NCBI RefSeq assembly: GCF_001856665.1
Contig: NZ_CP017781.1
Coordinates: 2,265,501 to 2,329,500, forward strand
Reading direction: 5' to 3'
DNA from: Rhodobacter xanthinilyticus
Lineage (GTDB): Bacteria > Pseudomonadota > Alphaproteobacteria > Rhodobacterales > Rhodobacteraceae
DNA: 64,000 nt
The notes beneath the pieces are model-generated. The model was given only the letters and a program-made list of their open reading frames with translations. It did no database searches and was not told the DNA's origin. Shown here piece by piece: positions 37,906-46,753 of the stretch; position 1 is the stretch's first letter, and every line of letters begins with the position of its first letter. A program made the position numbers and the translations under genes.

Positions 37906-39084
37906 TCAGACCGCGTCGAGCGCCTGACGCAGATCGGCCACGAGATCGGCGCCATCCTCGATGCCGAGCGAGATCCGCACCAGCCCCGGCGTGATCCCGA
38001 TCACCGCGCGATCTTCCTCGCTCAGGTTCTTGTGGGTGGTCGTCGCGGGATGCGTCGCGATCGATTTCGCATCGCCCAGGTTGTTGGAAATGCTCACGAT
38101 TTTCAGCGCGTTGAGGAAGCGGAACGCGGCCTCCTTGCCACCCGCGAGATCGAGGCAGAGCATGGTGCCGCCCGAGCCCATCTGCGCCATAGCGAGCGCA
38201 TGTTGCGGGTGATCGATCAGCCCCGGATAGATCGTGCGCGCAAGCGCCGCATGCCCCGCGACCGCCGAAGCCGCCATCGCCGCATTGGCTGCCTGGGCGC
38301 GCACCCGCAAATCGAGCGTCTGCATCCCCGAGAGCATGATCCAGGCATGGAACGGGCTCATCGCGCCGCCGGTGTGTTTGACATAGGTTTCAAGCGGGCC
38401 GCGGATGAAAGCGCGCGTGCCGCAGACCACCCCGCCGAGCGCCCGCCCGCCGCCGTCGATATGTTTGGTCGTCGAATAGACGACGATATCGGCGCCCTGC
38501 GCCACCGCCTTCGAGAAGATCGGCGAGGCGAAGACATTGTCGACAACCACCACCGCGCCGCCCGCATGCGCAATCTCCGCCACGCCTGCGATATCGATCA
38601 CCTCGAGGCCCGGGTTCGACACGCTTTCAAAGAAGCAGATCTTCGTCTCCGGCCGCATCGCCGCACGCCATTCGTAGAGCTTCGTGCCGTCAACCAGCGT
38701 GACGCCGACGCCAAAGCCCGAGAGCACCTTGAGCACATGCAGGCACGAGCCGAACATCTGCCGCGCCGCGACGACATGGTCGCCCGCCTTGAGCTGCGAG
38801 GTCAGCGCGCCGTTGATCGCGGCCATGCCCGAGGCGCAGGCAAACGCATCCTCGGTGCCCTCGATCGCGGCGATCCGGTCCTCGAACATCCGCGTCGTCG
38901 GGTTGCCGTAACGGGCATAGATGAACTCATCCTCCCCCGCGCCGATGAACCGCGCCTCGGCGGCCTCGGCGGAGGGGTAGACAAAGCCCTGCGTCAAAAA
39001 CAGCGCCTCGGCCATCTCGCCATATTGGCTGCGGCGGATGCCTTCGTGAACGAGTTTGGTGCGGGTGTTCCAGTCGGTGCTCAT
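37906..39084 (-). CDS. metZ: O-succinylhomoserine sulfhydrylase MetZ
   Basis: PLP enzyme of the Cys/Met-metabolism family, 392 residues. YARYGNPT (57-64) is the phosphate-loop motif, ACASGMAAI (82-90) follows, and Lys207 in YSTTKHIDGGGR forms the Schiff base. MetZ makes homocysteine from O-succinylhomoserine and sulfide, so methionine is made by direct sulfhydrylation. Assignment as MetZ rather than MetB/MetY rests on length (MetY is about 430) and the TRTKLVHEGIRRSQYGE opening typical of alphaproteobacterial MetZ. Confidence 0.9.
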   Translation of the reverse strand: MSTDWNTRTKLVHEGIRRSQYGEMAEALFLTQGFVYPSAEAAEARFIGAGEDEFIYARYGNPTTRMFEDRIAAIEGTEDAFACASGMAAINGALTSQLKAGDHVVAARQMFGSCLHVLKVLSGFGVGVTLVDGTKLYEWRAAMRPETKICFFESVSNPGLEVIDIAGVAEIAHAGGAVVVVDNVFASPIFSKAVAQGADIVVYSTTKHIDGGGRALGGVVCGTRAFIRGPLETYVKHTGGAMSPFHAWIMLSGMQTLDLRVRAQAANAAMAASAVAGHAALARTIYPGLIDHPQHALAMAQMGSGGTMLCLDLAGGKEAAFRFLNALKIVSISNNLGDAKSIATHPATTTHKNLSEEDRAVIGITPGLVRISLGIEDGADLVADLRQALDAV

Positions 39085-39346
39085 CGCGGGGCCTTTGGTC
39101 TTGAGGGGTGCCCTGCCCTACCGCCCGGGGGCGCCTGCGTCAACCTGCCTCACCGGCGCGAGGCGCAGTTCGGCCTTGTATGCAAGGGTTTGAATGCAGC
39201 GAGGAGGCCCGGCCGACCGCGAGATCCGACGACAGATTGCGTATTTGGACCAAGAAGAAACGGCACGGGATCGCGCTGCCCCCTCCCTTCTTCTTGGCAA
39301 AAATACGCAAACGCGCGCGCCGCGCAGCGGACCGCCGGGCAGGGGG
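39085..39346. promoter_or_regulatory. metZ upstream region
   Basis: 262 bases between yciB and metZ. Contains the inverted repeat CCTTG-TATG-CAAGG (39174-39187), a possible operator about 90 bases before metZ, and one family A palindrome (39237-39310). A SAM-sensing riboswitch, frequent before metZ in alphaproteobacteria, was looked for and not recognised. Confidence 0.4.
39237..39310. repeat. Family A palindromic repeat, copy 1
   Basis: Arms TTGCGTATTTGGACCAAGAAGAA-like (39237-39259) and its inverted partner ending AAATACGCAA (39288-39310), about 20 of 23 positions pair; a 28-base GC-rich centre separates them. It follows the yciB stop by 37 bases. Confidence 0.75.
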
Positions 39347-39964
39347 TCAGGCCTCCGGCCCGCCGTCCTTCGGCTTCTCGATCCCGTAGCGCTGGATCAG
39401 CCCGCCCTGGGCGATGAAGAAGGCAAACATCGCCGCGGTGAGCCCGAAGGTCTTGAAATTGACCCAGGCCTGATCGGACATCGTGCGCCAGATCACCTCA
39501 TTGGCCACCGCGAGCCCGAGGAAGAAGAGCGCGAGCCGCTTGGTCAGGATCATCCAGCCCTCATGGCGCATCGGCAGCGCCTCTTCCATGACGAGCTGCA
39601 ACCACGGCTTGCCGCGCAAGAGGCCAAAGCCCAGAAGCCCCGCGAAAAGGAGATAGATCAGCGTCGGCTTCATCTTGAAGAATTTCGGGTCGTTGAACCA
39701 GATCGAGAGCCCGCCGAACACCACCACGAGCACCAGCGTCGCCACCTGCATCGGCGCGAGCCGCCCGGTCAGCCGCCACAGCACCCCGGTGGTGATCACC
39801 ATCAGGGGCACGAAGAGCGCCGTCGCCACCACGAAGCCCGAATAGCTCACCCCATGGATCACGAAGCTCTCGCCCTTGAGCCGCACGAAGGCCGCGAAAA
39901 ACGCCACCAGCGGCCCGAATTCGAGCCCCGCCTTCAGCCACGGATTGATCTTCTTGCCGGCCAT
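39347..39964 (-). CDS. yciB: YciB/IspZ inner-membrane septation protein
   Basis: 205 residues with about five to six transmembrane helices. Family marks: LKAGLEFGPLVAFF near the N terminus, WFNDPKFFKMKPTLIYLLFAG in the middle and LNEVIWR-like ANEVIWRTMSDQAWVNFKTFG near the end. YciB is linked to envelope integrity and septation; biochemical role unknown. Start at ATG 39964 (MAGKKINPW), one base past the stop of the upstream DMT gene, so coupled. Confidence 0.92.
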   Translation of the reverse strand: MAGKKINPWLKAGLEFGPLVAFFAAFVRLKGESFVIHGVSYSGFVVATALFVPLMVITTGVLWRLTGRLAPMQVATLVLVVVFGGLSIWFNDPKFFKMKPTLIYLLFAGLLGFGLLRGKPWLQLVMEEALPMRHEGWMILTKRLALFFLGLAVANEVIWRTMSDQAWVNFKTFGLTAAMFAFFIAQGGLIQRYGIEKPKDGGPEA

Positions 39965-39965
39965 T

Positions 39966-40865
39966 CTACCCCGCCATTTCCACAATCACCGCCCCCGCCG
40001 CGATCAGCGCCATCAGCGCGACCCGCCGCGGCCCCACCTTCTCCCCCAGCACCAGCCAGCCGATCAGCGCGGCAAAGACCGTCGAGGTTTCGCGCAAAAC
40101 CGCTGCCTCGCCCACCCGGTCGAGCCGCGTGGCCAGCATGATCGCGCCGAAGGAGAAATAGGCGACAAAGGCGCCGATGACACCCCTTTTCAGCAAGGGG
40201 CCCAATTCCGAGCTCGGCACGTGGCGCCAGCGCCGCACCGTGAGCAGCGGCATCAGCCAGCCATCGAGGAAGAAAAACCACGCCAGAAAGGTGAACGGAT
40301 CGGCGGTGGCGCGGATGCCATAGGCGTCGAAGGTCGTATAGGCGGCCACGAAGGCGCCGGTCAGCACCGCCAGCCCCAGCGCCGCGCCCATCGTCTCGCG
40401 CCCCTCGCGCACCGTGCGCAGGTTGTAAAGCGCAAGCCCGTAGATCCCGGCCAGAAGCACCGCCACCCCCGCCCATTGCCCCGCGGTGAAATGCTCGCCA
40501 AAGATCACCTCGGCGCCTGCCACCGTGAAGAGCGGCCCGGTGCCGCGCACGACCGGGTAGACGACGGTATAGGCGCCGCGCTGGTAGCAGGCCGCCTGCG
40601 CGATCTTGTAACCCGCATGGATCGCCCAGACGCCCGCGAAGATCGGCCACATATGCGGCTCGGGCCAGGGCACGACAAAGAGCGCGACCGGCGCCGCGAT
40701 CAGCCCATAGCTCGCGTCGATCGCGGCCCGCGAGAGCCAGGGGTCATGGCGCCCCTTTTGCAGTGCGCCGAAGAGCGCATGCAGAAACGCCGCCGCAAGC
40801 GCCAGGCCCAGCGCCGCCTGATGTCCCGCTGGCGTGCCCGCGAGCGCCGTTATAAGCTCACCCAA
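39966..40865 (-). CDS. DMT-superfamily transporter (EamA-type)
   Basis: 299 residues with about ten hydrophobic helices in two EamA-like halves. The second half ends with VFAALIGWLVLGEKVGPRRVALMALIAAGAVI, a characteristic EamA closing helix pair; the first half has VVYPVVRGTGPLFTV. Substrate unknown. The only in-frame start near the N terminus is TTG at 40865, with GAGGG six bases upstream; the promoter region shared with the divergent MgtC gene is just 26 bases, so one or both promoters must lie inside coding sequence. Confidence 0.82.
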   Translation of the reverse strand: MGELITALAGTPAGHQAALGLALAAAFLHALFGALQKGRHDPWLSRAAIDASYGLIAAPVALFVVPWPEPHMWPIFAGVWAIHAGYKIAQAACYQRGAYTVVYPVVRGTGPLFTVAGAEVIFGEHFTAGQWAGVAVLLAGIYGLALYNLRTVREGRETMGAALGLAVLTGAFVAAYTTFDAYGIRATADPFTFLAWFFFLDGWLMPLLTVRRWRHVPSSELGPLLKRGVIGAFVAYFSFGAIMLATRLDRVGEAAVLRETSTVFAALIGWLVLGEKVGPRRVALMALIAAGAVIVEMAG

Positions 40866-40891
40866 GGCGCGCCCTCAAAAGGTTGAAATCC

Positions 40892-41476
40892 ATGTCGTTT
40901 CTCGACCCCCTCTGGTCCGATCTCGCGGCCTCCTTCACCGCCACCCCGGCGCCGGTGGCGACGCTGCGGCTCGTCGCGGCGATGGTGATGGGCGGGCTGA
41001 TCGGCTTCGAGCGCGAATGGCACCATAAGCCCGCGGGCCTGCGCACCCATATGCTGATCTCGGTGGCGGCGGCGCTCTTTGCGCTTTTGTCCTTCGAGTT
41101 GCTGGAGATCTCGCGGCAGTTGGGCGGCGCGGAGACCGGCGCGCGCAATGATATCTTGCGGCTGATCGGCGCGGTGACCTCGGGGGTGGCGTTCTTGGCG
41201 GCGGGCACGATCGTGGTCAACGCGGGCCGCGTGAAGGGGCTGACGACGGGCGCGGGAATGTGGCTGGCGGGCGCGGTGGGGCTGGCCTGCGGCACCGGGC
41301 GGATCGGGCTTGCGGGCCTCGCGGCGGGGCTCACGGTCGTTGTGCTGTGGCTCTTCCGGCGGCTCGAGGATGCGGTCGAGCACAAGGCCGCGCGCGAGGC
41401 CGCCGAAGAGGCCGCCGCCCGCGCCGAAGCCGGCCTGCTCGCCCGCGCGCGCCACCCGGGCTCGGAGGCCGAGTAA
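40892..41476 (+). CDS. MgtC/SapB-family membrane protein
   Basis: 194 residues, four or five transmembrane helices in the first 160. MgtC marks are LRLVAAMVMGGLIGFEREWHHKPAGLRTHML and GAVTSGVAFLAAGTIV. A C-terminal alanine- and glutamate-rich tail replaces the ACT-like domain found in longer members. MgtC-type proteins bear on Mg2+ homeostasis, acid or phosphate stress through interaction with ATP synthase; role here unknown. It converges with ftsY with 3 bases between stops. Confidence 0.85.
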   Translation: MSFLDPLWSDLAASFTATPAPVATLRLVAAMVMGGLIGFEREWHHKPAGLRTHMLISVAAALFALLSFELLEISRQLGGAETGARNDILRLIGAVTSGVAFLAAGTIVVNAGRVKGLTTGAGMWLAGAVGLACGTGRIGLAGLAAGLTVVVLWLFRRLEDAVEHKAAREAAEEAAARAEAGLLARARHPGSEAE

Positions 41477-41479
41477 CCC

Positions 41480-42517
41480 TCAGCGCTCCGCGCCAACGAG
41501 CGCACGGGCGAATTCCTCCGGGTCGAAGGGCGCCAGATCGTCGATCTGCTCGCCCACCCCGATCGCATGGATCGGCAGCCCGAACCGATCGGCGAGCGCG
41601 ACCAGCACGCCCCCCTTCGCGGTGCCGTCGAGCTTGGTCATGACGAGCCCCGAGACATCGGCGATCTTCGAGAAGATCTCGACCTGGCTGAGCGCGTTCT
41701 GGCCCGTCGTCGCATCGAGCACGAGGAGCGTGTTATGCGGCGCGCTCGGGTCCTTCTTGCGGATCACGCGGACGATCTTGGCGAGCTCCTCCATCAGATC
41801 GGCGCGGTTTTGCAGCCGCCCGGCGGTGTCGATCATCAAAAGATCGGCGCCCTCGGCCTCGGCCTTGGTCATCGCATCGAAGGCGAGCGAGGCCGGGTCC
41901 GAACCCTCGGGCGCGGTCAGAACCGGCACCCCCGCGCGCTCGCCCCAGACCTTGAGCTGCTCGACGGCCGCCGCGCGAAACGTATCGCCCGCCGCGATCA
42001 CCACGCTCTTGCCCGCGGCCTTGAACTGGCTCGCGAGCTTGCCGATCGTCGTGGTCTTGCCCGAGCCGTTGACGCCCACCACCAAAACCACCTGCGGGCG
42101 CTTGGGGTAGATCGGCAGGGGCCGCGCCACCGGGCCCATGATCCGCGCCACCTCATCGGCCAGCAAGCCCTTGATCTCCGGCACGGAAAGGCGCTTGCCC
42201 ATGCGCCCCTCGGCGATATTGGCCGAGACCCTGAGCGCCGTCTCCACCCCCATGTCGGAGGCGATGAGCAGCTCCTCGAGGCTCTCGAGCATCTCGTCAT
42301 CGAGCACCCGGCGCGGCGCGGCCTCCTCGCCGCCCCGCCCGATCAGCCGCCCGAAGAAGCCGGGCTTCTTCCCGGCCTCGGGCGCAGGCAGGCTCTCGGG
42401 CGCGCTCTCGGGCGCCGCCTCCACCGCACCGCCCTCCGAAACGATCGCCTCGAGCCCCTCCTCGAGTTTCGTCGATGAACGGGTCAGACGGGATTTCAGC
42501 TTGTTGAAAAACGACAT
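41480..42517 (-). CDS. ftsY: Signal recognition particle receptor FtsY
   Basis: SRP GTPase, 345 residues. A short acidic A domain (about 1-70) is followed by the N domain and the G domain: G1 GVNGSGKTT (148-156), the insertion-box start DTFRAAAVEQL (178-188), G3 DTAGR (230-234) and G4 TKLDGTAKGG. It docks ribosome-SRP complexes at SecYEG for cotranslational insertion. ATG 42517 (MSFFNKLKSRL) has GGAGG nearby; the A domain is much shorter than in E. coli, normal for alphaproteobacteria. Confidence 0.97.
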   Translation of the reverse strand: MSFFNKLKSRLTRSSTKLEEGLEAIVSEGGAVEAAPESAPESLPAPEAGKKPGFFGRLIGRGGEEAAPRRVLDDEMLESLEELLIASDMGVETALRVSANIAEGRMGKRLSVPEIKGLLADEVARIMGPVARPLPIYPKRPQVVLVVGVNGSGKTTTIGKLASQFKAAGKSVVIAAGDTFRAAAVEQLKVWGERAGVPVLTAPEGSDPASLAFDAMTKAEAEGADLLMIDTAGRLQNRADLMEELAKIVRVIRKKDPSAPHNTLLVLDATTGQNALSQVEIFSKIADVSGLVMTKLDGTAKGGVLVALADRFGLPIHAIGVGEQIDDLAPFDPEEFARALVGAER

Positions 42518-42618
42518 CGGCGGGCCTCCGGGTTTCTTCTCCCCTATCCAATCCGCGCGCGCGATGGAAGGGGATTGCGCCTCCCCCCCCCGGCCCCGGC
42601 GCCCCGCACAGGCCGCGC

Positions 42619-42687
42619 TTGCGTATTTTTGCCAAGAAGAAACGGCAAGGGCGCGCCCTCTCCCTTCTTCTTGGTCCAAATACGCAA
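42619..42687. repeat. Family A palindromic repeat, copy 2
   Basis: TTGCGTATTTTTGCCAAGAAGAA-like left arm (42619-42641) and TTCTTCTTGG...AATACGCAA right arm (42665-42687). Begins immediately behind the YhhN gene stop (42697, minus strand) and upstream of ftsY. Nearly identical to copy 3, including the flanking GGCCGCGC. Confidence 0.75.
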
Positions 42688-42696
42688 AATCCGCCC

Positions 42697-43332
42697 TCAC
42701 CCCACCGCGCCCAGCCCGATCAGCGCCTGCCCGCCCCAATAGAGCCCCCAAAGGAGCCGCGCCACGACGGCACGCAGGAGCGGATAGCGCGGTGCCGCGG
42801 GCGCAAGGCCGAAGGTCTCGATCGCCAGAAGCAGATCCGAGACCACGAAAAGCGCCGCCCCCGCCACCAGCATCGGCGCCCCGTCGAGCCCCGCCGCCGC
42901 CCCCGCCATCGCCAAAATGACGAGAATATAGCCCCGCACCGGCCATTTGAGCGCCCCCGCCCGCGGCGCGACCCAGCGCTCGACCGCGCCGCCGAAACTA
43001 TAGAGCAAGATCACCGGCCCCGCGCCGGGCCACGCGACGCCCTGCGCCCAAAACGCCGCGAGATAGGCCAGATGCCCGCCCGCAAAGGCCGCCATCCCCG
43101 CCAAAAACGCCCGCTCGCCTGGGCGCGAGAGCGCGAAATCCCCCGCCGCGCCGAGCACGAGCCCCGCCACGATCGCCCCCGGCGCTCCCGCCAGCGCCGC
43201 CGCCCCCGCGAGAGCGAGAACCGCCCCCGTCTTCACCGCGCTTTTCACCGCACCCGGCCCCTCGGCGGCAAAGCGCAGGGCGTAAACCGCCGCCAAAACC
43301 GCACCCAGGATCAGCAAACCACTCGAAGCCAT
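42697..43332 (-). CDS. YhhN/TMEM86-type lysoplasmalogenase family protein
   Basis: 211 residues, about eight hydrophobic helices. The family pattern is visible in VLGAAGDFALSRPGERAFLAGMAAFAGGHLAYL (conserved acidic residue after the third helix) and in FVVSDLLLAIETFG (SD motif). Animal TMEM86 members cleave the vinyl-ether bond of lysoplasmalogens; the bacterial substrate is not established. ATG at 43332 is shared head-to-head with the region leading into the divergent alkB gene, 97 bases away. Confidence 0.85.
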   Translation of the reverse strand: MASSGLLILGAVLAAVYALRFAAEGPGAVKSAVKTGAVLALAGAAALAGAPGAIVAGLVLGAAGDFALSRPGERAFLAGMAAFAGGHLAYLAAFWAQGVAWPGAGPVILLYSFGGAVERWVAPRAGALKWPVRGYILVILAMAGAAAGLDGAPMLVAGAALFVVSDLLLAIETFGLAPAAPRYPLLRAVVARLLWGLYWGGQALIGLGAVG

Positions 43333-43429
43333 GGCGCAACAGGAGCGGATTTTCTCGCCCCGATCAAGCCTTTGCCCTCGCGCCCGCCGCCGCCCGGGCG
43401 CTATCGTTGCGGCAATTTCGGAGGTTCCG

Positions 43430-44536
43430 ATGCAGCTCCCTGCGTTTCTCGCCCCCCTCGCCCGGATCGGCCGCGAGGTGCCGCCCGTGCGGCTCTTTGC
43501 GCTGACCACCTTCGCGCCGGTGCCGCTTTTGCTCCTCGGCGGGCTCGCGGGCGGGGCCGTCGCCTGGGCCGCGCTCCTCTATATCACCGCGCTGATCTAC
43601 GCGCTCGACCGGCTGATCGCCCGCGCCGCCCCCGACGCGCCCGAAGGCGCCGAATTTCCCGCTGCCGACCGGCTCTCGGTGGCGCTCGGGGGGGCGCATT
43701 TCCTGCTTCTCTTCGCCGCCGTCTCGGCAATCTCAGGCGCGACGCATCTCGACGCCCCCTCACGCATGGCGCTGTTCCTCGCCTTCGGCCTCTTCTTCGG
43801 GCAGGTGTCGAATTCGAACGCGCACGAGCTGATCCACCGCACCGACAAACGCCTCTTCGCGCTCGGCAAATGGGTCTATATCTCGCTCCTTTACGGCCAT
43901 CACACCTCGGCGCATCGGCTCGTGCACCACCGCTTCGTCGCCACCCCCGATGACCCCAATTCCGCGCCCCTGGGCGAGAGCTACTGGGCCTTCGCGCCGC
44001 GCGCCTGGAGGGGCGCCTTCATCGCGGGCTTCGAGATGGAGCGCGCCCGCGCGGCGCGGCTGAGCGGGCGCGTTTGGCGCACGCGGCTTGCGCGCCTGAC
44101 CCCCTACCCGACCTATCTGATCGGCGGGCTGTGGTTTGCGCTCCTCTTCACGATCCTCTTCGGCGGCGCGGGGCTTGCCGCCTATCTCGGCCTTTGCGCC
44201 TACGCACAGATCCAGCTTCTCCTCTCCGATTATGTGCAGCATTACGGGCTCGAGCGGCGCGCGCTCGGCGATGGCTCCTTCGAGCCGGTGACCGAGGCCC
44301 ATAGCTGGGATGCCCCCGATCCGGTCTCGGCGCTCTGGATGCTGAATGCGCCGCGCCATTCCGATCACCACGCCCACCCCGCGCGCCCCTATCCCGCGCT
44401 GATCTTGGGCGACATGGCGGCGCCGGGGCGACCGGTGCTGCCGCGCAGCCTGCCCGCGATGGCGGCGATCGCGCTTTTCCCGCCGCTCTGGCGGCGGGTG
44501 ATGGACAAACGCGTGCGCGCGCTGCGCGCGGGCTGA
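43430..44536 (+). CDS. alkB: AlkB-type membrane di-iron alkane 1-monooxygenase
   Basis: 368 residues with about six transmembrane helices and all histidine boxes of AlkB: HELIHR (132-137), HRLVHH (162-167), HSDHH (310-314) and the extra DYVQHYGL (267-274) that marks AlkB rather than fatty-acid desaturases. AlkB hydroxylates the terminal carbon of alkanes with electrons from rubredoxin. No rubredoxin, rubredoxin reductase or alkane regulator is nearby, so electron partners must be elsewhere. ATG 43430 has GGAGG 6 bases upstream. Substrate could also be another aliphatic chain. Confidence 0.88.
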   Translation: MQLPAFLAPLARIGREVPPVRLFALTTFAPVPLLLLGGLAGGAVAWAALLYITALIYALDRLIARAAPDAPEGAEFPAADRLSVALGGAHFLLLFAAVSAISGATHLDAPSRMALFLAFGLFFGQVSNSNAHELIHRTDKRLFALGKWVYISLLYGHHTSAHRLVHHRFVATPDDPNSAPLGESYWAFAPRAWRGAFIAGFEMERARAARLSGRVWRTRLARLTPYPTYLIGGLWFALLFTILFGGAGLAAYLGLCAYAQIQLLLSDYVQHYGLERRALGDGSFEPVTEAHSWDAPDPVSALWMLNAPRHSDHHAHPARPYPALILGDMAAPGRPVLPRSLPAMAAIALFPPLWRRVMDKRVRALRAG

Positions 44537-44605
44537 GCCTCACGCATTGGTGGGTTTCGCCGCGCGCGCCCGCGTGGCAGTCTCGGCCGAGTTCTGGAGA
44601 GACCG

Positions 44606-45007
44606 ATGACCCGTTTGCTGCCCCTGCTCGCCGCGCTTGTCCCCCTCAGCGCCGCCGCCCAAGACCTCGCCCCCCTCGATGCCGCGGGCTTCGAGGCGCG
44701 CACTCAGGGCAAGACCATCACCTATTCGGCCGGCGGGCTGCCCTATGGCACCGAACAATATCTGCCCGGGCGCCGGGTGATCTGGGCCTTCACCGCCGAG
44801 GAATGCCGCGAGGGCAGCTGGTTTCAGCAAGGCGCAGAGATCTGCTTCGATTATGGCGACGAGAGCGGGCTGCAATGCTGGCAGTTCTTCGACACGCCCG
44901 CGGGCCTGAGCGCGCGCTTTGCAGGCGCGTCCGAGAGCGAACCGCTCGTGTCGCTTCAGGAAACTGCCGAGCCGCTCGCCTGCCCGGGGCCGAAGATCGG
45001 CGCCTGA
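44606..45007 (+). CDS. Secreted protein of unknown function
   Basis: 133 residues. Cleavable signal peptide MTRLLPLLAALVPLSAAAQ with an AAA-Q type cut. The mature part has LDAAGFEARTQGKTITYSAGGLPYGTEQYLPGRRVIWAF, then AEECREGSWFQQGAEICFDY and GLQCWQFFD; four cysteines (EEC, EIC, QC, LAC) allow two disulfides in the periplasm. Similar small proteins occur across Rhodobacteraceae, function unknown. It stands alone 69 bases after alkB on the same strand. Confidence 0.75.
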   Translation: MTRLLPLLAALVPLSAAAQDLAPLDAAGFEARTQGKTITYSAGGLPYGTEQYLPGRRVIWAFTAEECREGSWFQQGAEICFDYGDESGLQCWQFFDTPAGLSARFAGASESEPLVSLQETAEPLACPGPKIGA

Positions 45008-45039
45008 GCCCGACCCCGGCGCCCCCGGGCTGGCCGCGC

Positions 45040-45108
45040 TTGCGTATTTTTGCCAAGAAGAAACGGCAAGCGCGCGCCCTGCCCCTTCTTCTTGGTCCAA
45101 ATACGCAA
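45040..45108. repeat. Family A palindromic repeat, copy 3
   Basis: Left arm 45040-45062, right arm 45086-45108; differs from copy 2 at only a few central bases. It lies between the converging stops of the secreted-protein gene and xseA, the expected place of a bidirectional terminator. Confidence 0.75.
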
Positions 45109-45133
45109 AAGACCGCAACCAGAGGCGCGAAGC

Positions 45134-46687
45134 TCAGAAGAGTGAGCCCTGTTCGGGCGGCGTGTCCTTGCGCGGGGGCTTCGCGCGGGCGGTTTTTGGC
45201 GCGGGGCTCGCCTCGGGGGCCGGGGGGGCGGCGGGCGGCGGCGGGCTTTCGGTCGTTTGCGCGCCGATCCGGCCATCGTGGAATTCGATCTCGAGCGCCC
45301 CGGCGGCGGCGGCCTGTGCGCGCGCGGTGATCAGCCCCGGCGCGCCGCGCACCACCGCATAGCCGCGCCGCAGCGTCTCGGTATAGCCGAGCGTCTGGCG
45401 CATCCGATCAAGCCGCGCGAGCCGCTCGGCCAGCGCCGCGAGCCGCGCCTCGGGGGCGCGCGCGAGCCGCTCGGCAAGCCCCTCGAGCGCGGCGCGGTTG
45501 CGCGCATTCATCCGCGCGGCCTCGGCGCGGTTGCGCGCGAGCGCAGGCGCGAGCCGCCCCGAGAGCCCAGCGAGCCGGTCGCGCTCATGGCGCATGAAGC
45601 GCGCCAGAATCTGCGGCCCGATCAGCGCGGCAAGCGGCGCAAAGGCCGCGCGTTTGCGCGTCGAGACCATCCGCAGCGCGGGCGCCAAACGATCCGACAT
45701 CAGGTCAAACCGTTGCCGCGCCGGTGCGATCAGCGTCTCGGGGCGGCCGAGCGCGCGGGAGAGATCCGCCATCCGCTGACCATTGCGCTCGATGCGCCCG
45801 CGCGCCGCCCGCGCCATCCGCGCCTCCGCCTCGGCCAGCCGCGCGGCCAGTTCCGCGCGCACCGGCACCGCCATTTCGGCCGCCGCCGTCGGGGTCGGCG
45901 CGCGCCGGTCGGCGGCGAAATCGATCAAGGTCGTATCGGTCTCATGCCCCACCGCCGAGATCAGCGGGATCGCGCTCTCGGCCGCCGCGCGCACCACGCT
46001 TTCCTCGTTGAAGCCCCACAGATCCTCGAGCGAGCCGCCGCCGCGCGCCACGATGATGAGGTCCGGCCGCGGCACCGCGCCGCCGGGCGCGAGCGCGTTG
46101 AAGCCGCGGATCGCGGCCGTCACCTCGGGCGCGCAGGCCTGCCCCTGCACCGCCACCGGCCAGATCAGCACGCGGCGCGGAAACCGGTCGCGCAGCCGGT
46201 GCAGGATATCGCGGATCACCGCCCCCGAGGGCGAGGTCACCACCCCGATCACCTCGGGCAGAAACGGGATCGGCTGTTTGCGCCCCGCCTCGAAGAGCCC
46301 TTCGGCGGCGAGCGCACGGCGGCGCGCCTCGAGCATCGCCATCAAGGCGCCCGCGCCGGCGGGCTCCACCTCATCAACGATCAGCTGATATTTCGACTGG
46401 CCCGGGAAGGTGGTGAGCTTGCCGGTGGCGATCACCTCCATCCCCTCCTCGGGGCGCACCGCCATCCGCGCGACCTGGCCCTTCCAGCTCACCGCCGCGA
46501 TCACCGAGCGGTCATCCTTGAGGTCGAAATAGAGATGCCCCGAGCCCGGCCGGCTGACCCGCCCGACCTCGCCGCGCACCCGCACGCGGCCAAACTCGCC
46601 CTCGATCACCCGTTTCACCGCGCCGGAAATCTCCGAAACGGTGTAATCATGGGCGTTTGAGCCGGTTGTATCGTCGAGAAGGTCCAT
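45134..46687 (-). CDS. xseA: Exodeoxyribonuclease VII large subunit
   Basis: 517 residues. N-terminal OB fold (VSEISGAVKRVIEGEFGRVRVRGEV to YFDLKDDRSVIAAV), a nuclease domain with GVVTSPSGAVIRDI, DLIIVARGGGSLEDLWGFNEE and SAVGHETDTTLIDFAADRR, then a long alanine- and arginine-rich coiled coil and a C-terminal GYAVV segment. The Pro/Ala-rich tail ([17 protein letters not shown]) is extra. With XseB it degrades single-stranded DNA. Divergent from purD over 66 bases. Confidence 0.96.
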   Translation of the reverse strand: MDLLDDTTGSNAHDYTVSEISGAVKRVIEGEFGRVRVRGEVGRVSRPGSGHLYFDLKDDRSVIAAVSWKGQVARMAVRPEEGMEVIATGKLTTFPGQSKYQLIVDEVEPAGAGALMAMLEARRRALAAEGLFEAGRKQPIPFLPEVIGVVTSPSGAVIRDILHRLRDRFPRRVLIWPVAVQGQACAPEVTAAIRGFNALAPGGAVPRPDLIIVARGGGSLEDLWGFNEESVVRAAAESAIPLISAVGHETDTTLIDFAADRRAPTPTAAAEMAVPVRAELAARLAEAEARMARAARGRIERNGQRMADLSRALGRPETLIAPARQRFDLMSDRLAPALRMVSTRKRAAFAPLAALIGPQILARFMRHERDRLAGLSGRLAPALARNRAEAARMNARNRAALEGLAERLARAPEARLAALAERLARLDRMRQTLGYTETLRRGYAVVRGAPGLITARAQAAAAGALEIEFHDGRIGAQTTESPPPPAAPPAPEASPAPKTARAKPPRKDTPPEQGSLF

Positions 46688-46753
46688 CGCGCGCCTTGCC
46701 TGAAATCGCCCCAGAGCTTAGAAGGCCCGCAAACCGAGGCCAAGGGGGATGCG

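Noticed and set aside
39085-39240. SAM-II or SAH riboswitch before metZ
   Set aside because: Neither the H-type pseudoknot of SAM-II nor the SAH-riboswitch core could be recognised in the minus-strand leader.
45783-46388. Serine/alanine-rich plus-strand frame opposite xseA
   Set aside because: Antisense shadow of a well-matched exonuclease VII large subunit.
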